Assembly (NCBI RefSeq): GCF_004404055.1
Contig: NZ_SOHK01000014.1
Span: forward strand, 164,021 to 228,020
Direction of reading: 5' to 3'
Length of the DNA: 64,000 nucleotides
Source of the DNA: Cryobacterium ruanii
GTDB lineage: Bacteria; Actinomycetota; Actinomycetes; Actinomycetales; Microbacteriaceae
Shown here: piece after piece, positions 48,834 to 56,875 of the stretch
Position numbering within the stretch: position 1 is the stretch's first letter
Layout of the letters: each line of letters opens with the position of its first letter
Made by a program: the position numbers and the translations under genes
Notes under the pieces: generated by a model
What the model was told of the DNA's origin: nothing
Seen by the model: only the letters and a program-made list of their open reading frames with translations
Databases searched by the model: none

Positions 48834-49930
48834 GCGACACCGCCACGACCACCCAGTCCATTCGCGACTTCGCCCTCGCGGTTCGAACTGCCCTGAGCGA
48901 CCTGCCCACCGACGACATCGATGAACTCACTGACGGCCTCGAGGCCGACCTGACGGAGCAGGCGGCCGATGGCGAGGCCGTCGGCTCGGCCTCGCCGGGT
49001 TTCGAGCTCGGTGATCCGGTCGCCTACGCCGAGGAACTGCGCGGCGCTGCCGGGCTTCCCGTGCGGGAAGCGAATGCCACAGCTCGGGTGCCGTGGCTGC
49101 GCCGGCTGCGCATCCGGGTTGGTGCTGGGCGGGCTGGCGCGACCCGGCGCATCCGCTCGAGCGCGGCCGGTGGCCAGATACTCGACTTTCTGCTGGAGTT
49201 TCGCCCGCTGTGGTGGGTGTTGCGCGGCTGGATCGTTTATGCGGTAGCGGAGGTCTTGGTGGGCGGCGCGATCAGCACCGTGCCGACCGACCCGATACGT
49301 TGGCTCGCCCTCACGGTCTTCGTGGTTCTGAGCGCGCAATGGGGTCGCGGCCAGTGGCTGCCCTGGCGCTGGCTCCCCGGCTTTCGAACCGTGGTCAGCG
49401 TGTGCGCGGTCCTGGTGCTGCCGTTGGTGTTGTTCGTCACGGCCCATCAGGCCAGTGCGCAGAACAGCGCGTACGTGGATTACAGCCCGTATGTCACTCC
49501 GGGACTGGTGCAGAGCGGCCAGGAAGTGACCAACGTGTTCGCCTATGACGCCGATGGTCAGCCGCTTACCGACGTGCAGTTATTCGACCAGGACGGGCGA
49601 GCTCTCAACGTGGTCAACGACCCGGCCAATACAAACTACCTACCCCAGCTCGATGCAGTCGGGGAGCAGGACATGGTCGTACCGAGCCTGTTGGTTCCGG
49701 CGGGCGGCGGTTGGAATGTGTTTCCGCTGCGGCTGGTTTCATCCGGCGATATTGACTACGCCAACGACTATCTCGGCCAGGCTCACCAAGCGGATGCCGC
49801 GCCAGCGCCGTTCCCGTACGCCCAAGTGCAGCCGCTGGTGCGGGTGCCCGAAGTGAGGGAACCGACATCAACGCCGCCAGCAACGCTCCAACCGGAACCG
49901 ACGGCATCCGCTGCGCCGACGGCCGGATAA
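48830..49930 (+). CDS. HAAS-domain membrane protein (PadR partner)
   Basis: A 366-residue protein. Residues about 10-85 look like the HAAS helical signalling domain (LPTDDIDELTDGLEADLTEQ). Three membrane spans follow (WWVLRGWIVYAVAEVLVGGA, IRWLALTVFVVLSA, VVSVCAVLVLPLVLFVT), then an extracellular-facing domain of about 150 residues ending in a Pro/Thr-rich tail. It starts inside the padR stop. Function unknown; probably envelope stress or homeostasis. Confidence 0.82.
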   Translation: MSDTATTTQSIRDFALAVRTALSDLPTDDIDELTDGLEADLTEQAADGEAVGSASPGFELGDPVAYAEELRGAAGLPVREANATARVPWLRRLRIRVGAGRAGATRRIRSSAAGGQILDFLLEFRPLWWVLRGWIVYAVAEVLVGGAISTVPTDPIRWLALTVFVVLSAQWGRGQWLPWRWLPGFRTVVSVCAVLVLPLVLFVTAHQASAQNSAYVDYSPYVTPGLVQSGQEVTNVFAYDADGQPLTDVQLFDQDGRALNVVNDPANTNYLPQLDAVGEQDMVVPSLLVPAGGGWNVFPLRLVSSGDIDYANDYLGQAHQADAAPAPFPYAQVQPLVRVPEVREPTSTPPATLQPEPTASAAPTAG

Positions 49931-50071
49931 TGATGCCCCGGGCCCACGCTGGGCTTGCGGTCATCAGCCGGTTGGCTAGTGACCTGCCGCCGATTAGTTT
50001 ATCGACATCACAGACCAGGTAGCGGCGGAGTGCTTCGCGGGGTGGGCACCAACCTCGACGCGGCGCCGCTC

Positions 50072-50087
50072 CCGGGCTCCAGCCCGG
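50072..50087. other. Short hairpin in the 238-bp gap after the HAAS gene
   Basis: CCGGGC-TCCA-GCCCGG lies between the convergent HAAS and gabT genes and may serve as terminator. The rest of 49931-50168 contains no recognisable gene. Confidence 0.4.
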
Positions 50088-50168
50088 CGAACTCGGCTGC
50101 GCAACGCGACTCGTGACCAGCCCACTCACGTAGCCGCCCTGACCGGGAAACACCGACCGCCGAGCCGG

Positions 50169-51515
50169 TTACGCGGGGTAGGCGGCGACGAGAGCGGTGA
50201 GGGCGTCTTCGAGCACGGTCGCGGCGTCGTCGATGAGCTCGTCCGAGATCACGACACTCGGCATGATGCGCAGCACGGAATCCCAGCTGCCGGCATCCAA
50301 CGCAATGACGCCGTTCGTGGTGGCGTGCTTGATCACGGCGGTGAGGGCTTCCGGGTAGGGCTTCTTCGTGCCGGGGTGCACGAGCTCGACCCCGAACATG
50401 GCACCCTTGCCGCGCACCTCGCCGACGATGGAGAACTTTTCGGCCCAGTCGCCGATGCGCGCCCAGAGCGCGGCCTCGACCCGCTTCGCCTCGCCGAGCA
50501 GGTCATCCCGCTCGATCAGGTTGAACACCGCGAGGGCGGCAGCGGTCGAGACCGGGTTGCCGCCGAAGGTGCCGCCGATGCCGCCGGGCTGTACGGAGTC
50601 CATGATATCGGCGCGGCCGGTGACCGCCGCGAGCGGGAAACCGCCAGCGATGCCCTTGGCCGTCGTGACGAGATCGGGCACGACGTCGTGGTGCTCGATG
50701 GAATACCAGACGCCGGTGCGGGCGATGCCGGCCTGAATCTCGTCGGCGACGAACACGATGCCATTCTCGGTGCAGAATTCGCGGATGCGTTTGAAGTAGC
50801 CGGGCGCAGGAATGACGATGCCTCCGTCGCCCTGGATCGGCTCGACGAAGAACGCCGCGACCTCGGTCGCTCCAATGTGCGTGTTGATGTAGTCGATCGT
50901 CTTCTCGGCCGCTTCGAGCCCGCTCAGGCCGTCGCGGAACGGGTAGCTCGTCGGCACGCTGTAAATCTCGCCGGGGAACGGGCCCATCCCGGCGCGTTCC
51001 GGCCAGGGCCGGTAGGTCATCGTCATGGTCAGGTTGGTGCGACCGTGGAAAGCATGGTCGAGCGCCACGATCGCACGACGACCGGTGAACTTGCGGGCGA
51101 TCTTCACCGCGTTCTCCACCGCTTCAGCGCCGGTGTTGACGAGTACCGAACGCTTTTCGAAATCGCCGGGGGTGATCTCCGCGAGCTTCTCAGCGACCGC
51201 CACATAGTTCTCGTAGGGCGTGACCGTGAACAGGGTGTGGGTCAGTTTCGCTGCCTGAGCGGATGCCGCAGCCGCGACCTCCGGATGCGCGTGACCGATC
51301 GTGGTCACCCCGATCCCGCAGCCGAGGTCGATGATCTGGTTGCCGTCGACGTCGACGAGAATGGCTCCCGCGCCGCGGTCCATGTAGATGTTGGCGAGGG
51401 TCCCGGCGCCGCGGGCGACCGTCTTCTCGCGGCGGGCCTGCAGTTCAACCGACTTAGGGCCGGGAAGAACCGTCACGAGTTTGCGTTGCTGGGGCACCGA
51501 ATACGTTGCAGTCAT
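50169..51515 (-). CDS. gabT: 4-aminobutyrate--2-oxoglutarate aminotransferase (copy 2)
   Basis: Second GABA aminotransferase, 448 residues. NTGAEAVENAVKIARKFTGR, HAFHGRTNLTMTMTY, FVADEIQAGIARTG and PLP lysine in TTAKGIAGGFPLAAV match copy 1 almost position by position, so the two are paralogues or one was acquired. It is monocistronic. On the minus strand TAGGCT (51527-51522) ends 6 nt before the ATG, the leaderless spacing. Confidence 0.95.
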   Translation of the reverse strand: MTATYSVPQQRKLVTVLPGPKSVELQARREKTVARGAGTLANIYMDRGAGAILVDVDGNQIIDLGCGIGVTTIGHAHPEVAAAASAQAAKLTHTLFTVTPYENYVAVAEKLAEITPGDFEKRSVLVNTGAEAVENAVKIARKFTGRRAIVALDHAFHGRTNLTMTMTYRPWPERAGMGPFPGEIYSVPTSYPFRDGLSGLEAAEKTIDYINTHIGATEVAAFFVEPIQGDGGIVIPAPGYFKRIREFCTENGIVFVADEIQAGIARTGVWYSIEHHDVVPDLVTTAKGIAGGFPLAAVTGRADIMDSVQPGGIGGTFGGNPVSTAAALAVFNLIERDDLLGEAKRVEAALWARIGDWAEKFSIVGEVRGKGAMFGVELVHPGTKKPYPEALTAVIKHATTNGVIALDAGSWDSVLRIMPSVVISDELIDDAATVLEDALTALVAAYPA

Positions 51516-51521
51516 TACTCC

Positions 51522-51527
51522 AGCCTA
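51522..51527 (-). promoter_or_regulatory. Leaderless-type -10 of gabT copy 2
   Basis: TAGGCT, identical to the hexamer before mdh, ends 6 nt before the ATG at 51515. Confidence 0.45.
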
Positions 51528-51568
51528 AGACGGTCGGCCGGGTCTGCCGACCGAGGAAAAGCTCGCGG

Positions 51569-52408
51569 CTACAGGCGTTCGCGCGGAAAGACCCGGTGGG
51601 CGAGGCGATTCAGGGTGCCGACCGGTGGGGATTCGTTGTAGGCATTGGCTAAGTCCTGGCCGGACAGGCCGTGAATGGCGGCCATGATCTCATCCGTGGC
51701 CTGCCGGCGGGCTTTGCCGGATGTGGCCTGGCCGTGGTGGCTGAGGTCGAGCGGCTCGCCGAAAGCGACCGTGACCTTGCGGATACGGGGCACTTTGGTG
51801 CCCACCGGCTGGATCTCCTGCGTTCCGATCAGTCCGACCGGAACGACGACGGCGCCCGTGGTGAGGGCCAGCCAGGCGACGCCCGTGCGGCCCTTGTAAA
51901 GACGACCGTCGAGTGAGCGCGTTCCCTCCGGATAGATCGCGAAGGCGCCCTCGGCGTCGAGCACCGCCCGGCCCTCGTCGAGGGCCGCCTGGGCGGCCTG
52001 TCCGGCGCCGCGTTCCACGCCGATCGCGCCGATGGCGGTGAAGAACGTGCGCGATACCCAGCCCTTGAAGCCGGTCCCGGTGAAGTACGTCGACTTCGCT
52101 AGAAACTGCACCCGTCGGGTTGCGACGAGCGGAATGACGATGCTGTCGATGAAGGACAAGTGATTGCTCGCCAGAATGACCCGGCCGGTGGCCGGAATGT
52201 TCTCCCGGCCGAGGATGCGTGGGCGAAACACGACGCGAGCGACGGGTGCCATGATGCCATAGCCGAGAAAGTAGACGAATCCCGGACGCTTCACACGGTC
52301 CGGTTCGCCCTGCAGATCGGCAGGAACGTCGGGGGTGACGGCCGCGGAACCGCTCTCGCTGGTGGTGGTCGCGTCATCGTCTTTGGGTTCTGCTCTGGCA
52401 CCAGTCAC
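51569..52408 (-). CDS. 1-acyl-sn-glycerol-3-phosphate acyltransferase (PlsC family)
   Basis: Membrane-associated acyltransferase making phosphatidic acid, 279 residues. The catalytic H-x4-D is in SNHLSFIDS, the substrate motif YPEGTRSLDGRLYKG follows about 90 residues later, and VVPVGLIGTQEI is motif IV-like. The first 35 residues are hydrophilic and acidic, an extension. GTG 52408 sits 6 nt from a -10 hexamer. Divergent from dxr. Confidence 0.93.
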   Translation of the reverse strand: MTGARAEPKDDDATTTSESGSAAVTPDVPADLQGEPDRVKRPGFVYFLGYGIMAPVARVVFRPRILGRENIPATGRVILASNHLSFIDSIVIPLVATRRVQFLAKSTYFTGTGFKGWVSRTFFTAIGAIGVERGAGQAAQAALDEGRAVLDAEGAFAIYPEGTRSLDGRLYKGRTGVAWLALTTGAVVVPVGLIGTQEIQPVGTKVPRIRKVTVAFGEPLDLSHHGQATSGKARRQATDEIMAAIHGLSGQDLANAYNESPPVGTLNRLAHRVFPRERL

Positions 52409-52414
52409 CCGTTG

Positions 52415-52420
52415 ACACTA
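52415..52420 (-). promoter_or_regulatory. Leaderless-type -10 of the acyltransferase
   Basis: TAGTGT on the minus strand ends 6 nt before GTG 52408. It lies back to back with the dxr promoter in a 44-bp gap. Confidence 0.5.
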
Positions 52421-52440
52421 CGCCACGCGCGCCCTGCACC

Positions 52441-52446
52441 TAGCAT
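52441..52446 (+). promoter_or_regulatory. Leaderless-type -10 of dxr
   Basis: TAGCAT ends 6 nt before GTG 52453. GGAGGGG in the gap is too close to the GTG for normal initiation. Confidence 0.45.
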
Positions 52447-52452
52447 GGAGGG

Positions 52453-53535
52453 GTGCAGAGAGTAATCATCCTCGGGTCTACGGGCTCGATCGGAACCCAG
52501 GCCCTGGACGTCATTCGCGCAAACCCGGAACGGTTCGAGGTGGTCGGTCTCGCGGCCGGCAGTAACCGTGACCTGCTCGATGCGCAGGCCCTCAACTTTC
52601 AGGTCGAGCACACTGCTTTAGGAGCGGATGCTGCCGAGCAGCTCGTGCGGGATATCGACGCCGACGTCGTGCTCAACGGCATCACCGGTTCGGTCGGTCT
52701 GGGTCCGACGCTCGCGACCCTGAAGGCCGGTCGAACTCTGGCCCTGGCTAATAAGGAGTCGCTCATCGTCGGCGGTGACCTGGTGAAATCGCTCGCGGCG
52801 CCCGGCCAGATTGTGCCCGTCGATTCCGAACACTCCGCTATCGCACAGGCATTGCTCGCTGGAACCCGGCATGAGGTGCGGCGACTCGTGCTGACGGCAT
52901 CCGGCGGGCCGTTTCGCGGTTTCACGCGGGAGCAGCTTGCCCGGGTCACGCCGGCGCAGGCCCTCACGCACCCGACCTGGAATATGGGCCTGGTGGTGAC
53001 GACGAACTCGGCGACCCTTGTCAACAAGGGTTTGGAGATCATCGAGGCGCACCTGCTCTTCGACGTGGAATATGACCGCATCGACGCCGTCGTGCACCCG
53101 CAGTCCGTGGTGCACTCGATGGTCGAATTCGTAGATGGTTCAACGATCGCGCAGGCCAGCCCCCCGGACATGCGGTTGCCGATCTCGCTCGGGCTGGACT
53201 GGCCGAACCGGGTCGCCGCGGTCGGCGCCCCAATCGACTGGACGGTGCCGCACAGCTGGACCTTCGAGCCGCTCGACGACGCGGCCTTCCCGGCGGTCCA
53301 ACTGGCTAAGAAGGTCGGTCGAATAGGTGGCACCTACCCCGCGGTGTTCAATGCGGCCAACGAGCAGGCCGTTGCGGCTTTTCACGCCGGGCGTATCGGC
53401 TTTTTGGACATCGTCGACACGGTGCTGCGCGTGGTCGAAACCCACGAACAGGGGCCGGAGCTTACCCGGGAGTCGCTCGCCGATGCCGAACGTTGGGCGC
53501 GCGCTGCGGCCGATACGCTGATCGCGGCACATTAA
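52453..53535 (+). CDS. dxr: 1-deoxy-D-xylulose-5-phosphate reductoisomerase
   Basis: Second enzyme of the non-mevalonate (MEP) isoprenoid pathway, NADPH-dependent, target of fosmidomycin. The 360 residues carry the nucleotide loop [15 protein letters not shown] (8-22), [11 protein letters not shown], the metal/substrate motif [18 protein letters not shown], and [12 protein letters not shown]. It is followed by the kinase/lipoprotein pair on the other strand and then by a site-2 protease and ispG, the usual actinobacterial dxr-rseP-ispG neighbourhood with an insertion. Confidence 0.97.
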   Translation: MQRVIILGSTGSIGTQALDVIRANPERFEVVGLAAGSNRDLLDAQALNFQVEHTALGADAAEQLVRDIDADVVLNGITGSVGLGPTLATLKAGRTLALANKESLIVGGDLVKSLAAPGQIVPVDSEHSAIAQALLAGTRHEVRRLVLTASGGPFRGFTREQLARVTPAQALTHPTWNMGLVVTTNSATLVNKGLEIIEAHLLFDVEYDRIDAVVHPQSVVHSMVEFVDGSTIAQASPPDMRLPISLGLDWPNRVAAVGAPIDWTVPHSWTFEPLDDAAFPAVQLAKKVGRIGGTYPAVFNAANEQAVAAFHAGRIGFLDIVDTVLRVVETHEQGPELTRESLADAERWARAAADTLIAAH

Positions 53536-53556
53536 CAAACCGGTGGCACTCGCGCG

Positions 53557-54090
53557 CTAGTTGCACTCGCCGGCCTTGACCCTATCCCGGTCCTCGAGGC
53601 AGTCCTCCCTGGCCTCCTTGGCGTCTTCCGCGGCGTTTTTCGCGGCGTCCCTGGCTTTTTCGGCGTCTTCCTGTGCCTGCTCGGCATTCTCCTGGGCGTT
53701 TTCTTGGTTTTGCTTCTCGGCGAGGGCGGCTGCTGCGGCCGCTGCCTGCGCCGCCGCTTCGGCGGCAACGATGGCGGCATCGATTTCAACGGTCAAGTCG
53801 TCGCGAACCAGGTTGATCGCGGATTGGATGGCTGCCGATCGTTCGGAGCTGACCTGGCCGGAAGCCGCCGCCGTACGCAGGTTCGACTGCATGGCCGTGA
53901 GCAGCGACTGGGCGGTCGCGAAGTCTCCGGCGGCTGCCGCCTCACTGATCTCCAGGATCTCACCCTGCAGATTCGCGGCCGTGGTGGCCTGCAGATCGAC
54001 AGGGTCGGACGTGCAGCCAGCCAGGGGCAGGAGGAGCCCGACGGCTACGACGACGGTGGCGGCCAGGGTCAGACGATTGCGTCGAGTCAC
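53557..54090 (-). CDS. Lipoprotein with Ala/Glu-rich coiled coil
   Basis: A 177-residue protein with a signal peptide and lipobox LAGC (C26). Residues 35-110 are helical with few aromatic residues; 110-160 is a long Ala/Glu/Gln/Lys stretch likely to form a coiled coil, then a Cys-containing charged tail with two cysteines (about C163 and C176). GTG 54090 overlaps the kinase stop by 4 nt. The kinase-lipoprotein pairing suggests that the lipoprotein acts with the kinase at the membrane. No known family recognised. Confidence 0.85.
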   Translation of the reverse strand: MTRRNRLTLAATVVVAVGLLLPLAGCTSDPVDLQATTAANLQGEILEISEAAAAGDFATAQSLLTAMQSNLRTAAASGQVSSERSAAIQSAINLVRDDLTVEIDAAIVAAEAAAQAAAAAAALAEKQNQENAQENAEQAQEDAEKARDAAKNAAEDAKEAREDCLEDRDRVKAGECN

Positions 54091-55379
54091 GGGTTCACAC
54101 TTTCTTGCAGCTCTTGAAGGTGGGTGCCGAGGGTGCCGTCGACGGCCGGATAGCTCGGTGGCACCACGGTGTTATCGGCGGCGGGATCGGCGGGGTTGAG
54201 AATGACCAGGGCAGCGATGGCGATCAGGGCGAACCCGGTAGCGAGGAAGACAAGCAGCCGCCGGCTCGCGGGACGGCGCGGCTTGATTGGCGGGCCTGCG
54301 CTGGCGCTGGCGGCGGGAGTGCTGGCGGGAGTGCTGGCGGGAGTGCTGGCGGGAGCATCCGCTTTCAGAATCTCGGTCGGGGCGGCGTCGGTAGCCGCCA
54401 GCAGCAGAGTTGGCGCGGGAGGCACGTCCGGTAGCAGCAGGGTGGGCGCAGGGGTCGAATCGGGCAACAGCATGGTGGGCGCGGTGACGGTGACGGCGGC
54501 GGTAGCGCTGGTGGCAAGCGCTCGCAGCAGCAGGGAAGCCTCGGCCGCCGTGGGCCGGTCGGCAGAATCGCGGGCAGTCATGGCCGCGAGTACCTCTGAC
54601 CAGTCCCGGCCGAGGGTGCTCGGAATCTCCGGCTGCCGCTGCAGGCGCGCCATCGCCGACTCCACGGCGGTTCCGGGGTACGCGCGCGCCCCGGTGAGGC
54701 ACTCGAGCAGGACCAGGCCGAGGGAGTAGACATCCGTCGGCGCTCCGATGGCACCGCCGAGGGCCTGCTCCGGGCTGAGATAGCTCGCGGTGCCGATCAA
54801 CGACCCGGTCGCGGTGAGGCGGGTCTCGTCGAGCAGCCGGGCAATGCCGAAGTCGGCGAGTTTGGCGTGCATGCCGCGACCGGGAAAACCAGACGGCGCC
54901 AGCAAGACGTTGGCCGGTTTGACGTCCCGGTGAATGATGCCTCGCTCGTGCACGTAGTGCAGTGCTTCGGCGAGGTCGGCGCCCATCCCGGCCACGTCGA
55001 CACTGGCTACCGGGCCTTCGCCGATGCGGGTACGCAGGTCGGGGCCGTCGACGAGTTCCATCACGATAAAGGTGCGTGGGACGCCGTCGACGGTTGCGGT
55101 GCCGGCATCGAACAGGGTGACCAGGGCGAAATGGTTCAGGCTTGCGAGAAGTGCTATCTCACCGCTCTGGCGTTCGGGCTCGGAGGCACCGCCATCCGCT
55201 TTAAAGAGTTTGACGGCAACCGTGCGGCCGAGCGCGGTGTCGGTCGCCCGATAAACGGAAGCCATCCCTCCGGTGCCGATCAGGCTCTCGATGGCAAAAC
55301 GTTCGACTAACAGGCCGCCGACCGGGCCGAGGGGAGGTGAAATAGGCAGCTGTTGCGTGGGAATGTTTTCGTGCGACAT
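54087..55379 (-). CDS. Membrane Ser/Thr protein kinase (PknB-like, without PASTA domains)
   Basis: Hanks-type kinase, 430 residues. Glycine loop IGTGGMASVYRA (34-45), catalytic lysine K57 in VAVKLFK, HRDVKPANVLL, DFG in LADFGIARL and YLSPEQALG are complete, so it should be active. A juxtamembrane Pro/Ala/Ser/Thr-rich region leads to one membrane span (about 375-394) and only 36 extracellular residues, too short for PASTA repeats. ATG 55379 has AGGAGGT 4-10 nt upstream. It is the only Ser/Thr kinase in the window and a candidate partner of the PP2C phosphatase and FHA protein at 34669-36465, though far away. Confidence 0.94.
   Translation of the reverse strand: MSHENIPTQQLPISPPLGPVGGLLVERFAIESLIGTGGMASVYRATDTALGRTVAVKLFKADGGASEPERQSGEIALLASLNHFALVTLFDAGTATVDGVPRTFIVMELVDGPDLRTRIGEGPVASVDVAGMGADLAEALHYVHERGIIHRDVKPANVLLAPSGFPGRGMHAKLADFGIARLLDETRLTATGSLIGTASYLSPEQALGGAIGAPTDVYSLGLVLLECLTGARAYPGTAVESAMARLQRQPEIPSTLGRDWSEVLAAMTARDSADRPTAAEASLLLRALATSATAAVTVTAPTMLLPDSTPAPTLLLPDVPPAPTLLLAATDAAPTEILKADAPASTPASTPASTPAASASAGPPIKPRRPASRRLLVFLATGFALIAIAALVILNPADPAADNTVVPPSYPAVDGTLGTHLQELQESVNP
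54313..54355 (-). repeat. 12-bp tandem repeat in the kinase linker
   Basis: Three full and one partial copy of a 12-bp unit, in frame, encoding a P-A-S-T tetrapeptide repeat (PASTPASTPAST). Sits in the linker just before the membrane span. Confidence 0.85.
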
Positions 55380-55476
55380 GGGGACCTCCTGATGCGTCCG
55401 TGTTCTAGCAAAGCACATGCACCCCCTCATTGGGTGGTCGGCAGTCACAGCCAGCCGGTTTGCAGCTTGGTGCGGT

Positions 55477-55482
55477 TACTCT
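55477..55482 (+). promoter_or_regulatory. Leaderless-type -10 of the site-2 protease
   Basis: TACTCT ends 6 nt before GTG 55489, supporting that start over an upstream in-frame ATG (55417) that would add 24 non-conserved residues. Confidence 0.5.
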
Positions 55483-55488
55483 ACGAAA

Positions 55489-56868
55489 GTGGAAACCGTA
55501 TTGCTGTTCATCCTTGGCGTCGCGATCGTCGTAGTCGGTCTCGCCGTGTCAATCGGCCTGCATGAAATCGGCCACCTCGTGCCCGCGAAGCTGTTTGGCG
55601 TGAAGGTTACCCAGTACATGATCGGCTTTGGGCCGACGATCTGGTCCCGCACTAGGGGCGAGACGGAGTACGGCGTCAAGGCGCTGCCTCTCGGCGGTTA
55701 TATCGCCATGATCGGAATGTTCCCTCCCTCGAAGAAGGGCGGAGCTCCGCGCAGTACCACGACCGGATTCTTCGATCAGATGGTGCAGGAGGGTGCGTCG
55801 GAGAAGAAGACGAGCGCACTGTCGACCCTGGTCGACGATGCCCGCCAGGCCAGCGCGGAGACGATCGGCGCGGGGGAGGACCACCGCGCGTTCTACCGAC
55901 TACCAGTCTATAAACGTGTCATCATCATGCTCGGCGGGCCGACAATGAACCTGCTCATCGCGATCGTGATGTACGCCATTCTGCTGATGGGATTCGGCTC
56001 CCCACAGATCAGTACGACCATCGGCAGCGTCAGCGAGTGTGTGCTGCCCGCCTCGAGCGACCGGCAAACCTGCGCGGCCACCGATGAAGCCTCACCGGGT
56101 GCCGTTGCCGGGCTGCGGCCGGGCGACCGCTTGGTCAGCATCGGCGGAACCGCCATCACCAACTGGGAACAGTCGACCGAGATCATCCGCCAGGCACCCG
56201 GGCGCACCCTCGCCGTGGTCGTCGAGCGTGATGGCGTCGACGTAAACCTCTCCCTCGCCCCGAAACTCACCGAACGCTACGTCTACACCGCCGACAACAA
56301 GATCACGACGGATACCGCTGGTGCGGCGGTTACCGAACAGGTCGGTTTCGTCGGCATCGGAGCGGCGAGTGAGCTGGTGCCAGAGCCGGCCACGGCCGTG
56401 TTACCCGCGGTCGGCGATAACATCGCCGGGGTCGCGCACGTGATCCTCAACCTCCCCGACCGGCTCGTGGCCGTGGCCAATGCCGCGTTCGGGCCGGGGG
56501 AGCGCGACCTGAACGGTCCGATCAGCGTGGTCGGCGTCGGCCGGGTTGCCGGAGAAATCGCGAGCATCGATACCATCCCGGTCGCCTCCAAGGTTGCGAG
56601 CCTGCTCGGCCTGCTCGGCTCGCTCAACATCGCCCTGTTCGTCTTCAACCTGGTGCCCTTGTTGCCGCTCGACGGCGGCCACGTCGCCGGGGCGCTGTGG
56701 GAAGGCATCCGTCGATTCTTCGCGAAGCTGTTCAAGCGGCCCGACCCGGGGCCGGTCGATATGGCCAAGCTCATGCCTCTCACGCTCGCGGTTGTGGTTC
56801 TGCTCGGTGGCATGAGCCTGCTGCTCATCTACGCGGACATCGTCAAACCGATCAACCTTTTCGGGTAG
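55489..56868 (+). CDS. RseP-type site-2 zinc metalloprotease (M50)
   Basis: Intramembrane protease that cleaves anti-sigma factors and other membrane substrates, 459 residues. The zinc motif HEIGH is at 25-29 in the first membrane helix; the second zinc-ligand motif LPLDGGH is at about 392-398. A PDZ domain (about 200-265, AGLRPGDRLVSIGGTAI) lies between. There is a large extra segment at about 75-145, before the second helix, not seen in E. coli RseP. It is usually found with dxr and ispG in bacteria, as here. Confidence 0.95.
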   Translation: METVLLFILGVAIVVVGLAVSIGLHEIGHLVPAKLFGVKVTQYMIGFGPTIWSRTRGETEYGVKALPLGGYIAMIGMFPPSKKGGAPRSTTTGFFDQMVQEGASEKKTSALSTLVDDARQASAETIGAGEDHRAFYRLPVYKRVIIMLGGPTMNLLIAIVMYAILLMGFGSPQISTTIGSVSECVLPASSDRQTCAATDEASPGAVAGLRPGDRLVSIGGTAITNWEQSTEIIRQAPGRTLAVVVERDGVDVNLSLAPKLTERYVYTADNKITTDTAGAAVTEQVGFVGIGAASELVPEPATAVLPAVGDNIAGVAHVILNLPDRLVAVANAAFGPGERDLNGPISVVGVGRVAGEIASIDTIPVASKVASLLGLLGSLNIALFVFNLVPLLPLDGGHVAGALWEGIRRFFAKLFKRPDPGPVDMAKLMPLTLAVVVLLGGMSLLLIYADIVKPINLFG

Positions 56869-56875
56869 CAGACAG

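Noticed and set aside
50325..51641. A 438-codon plus-strand frame opposite gabT copy 2
   Set aside because: Shadow of gabT copy 2, with no family resemblance.
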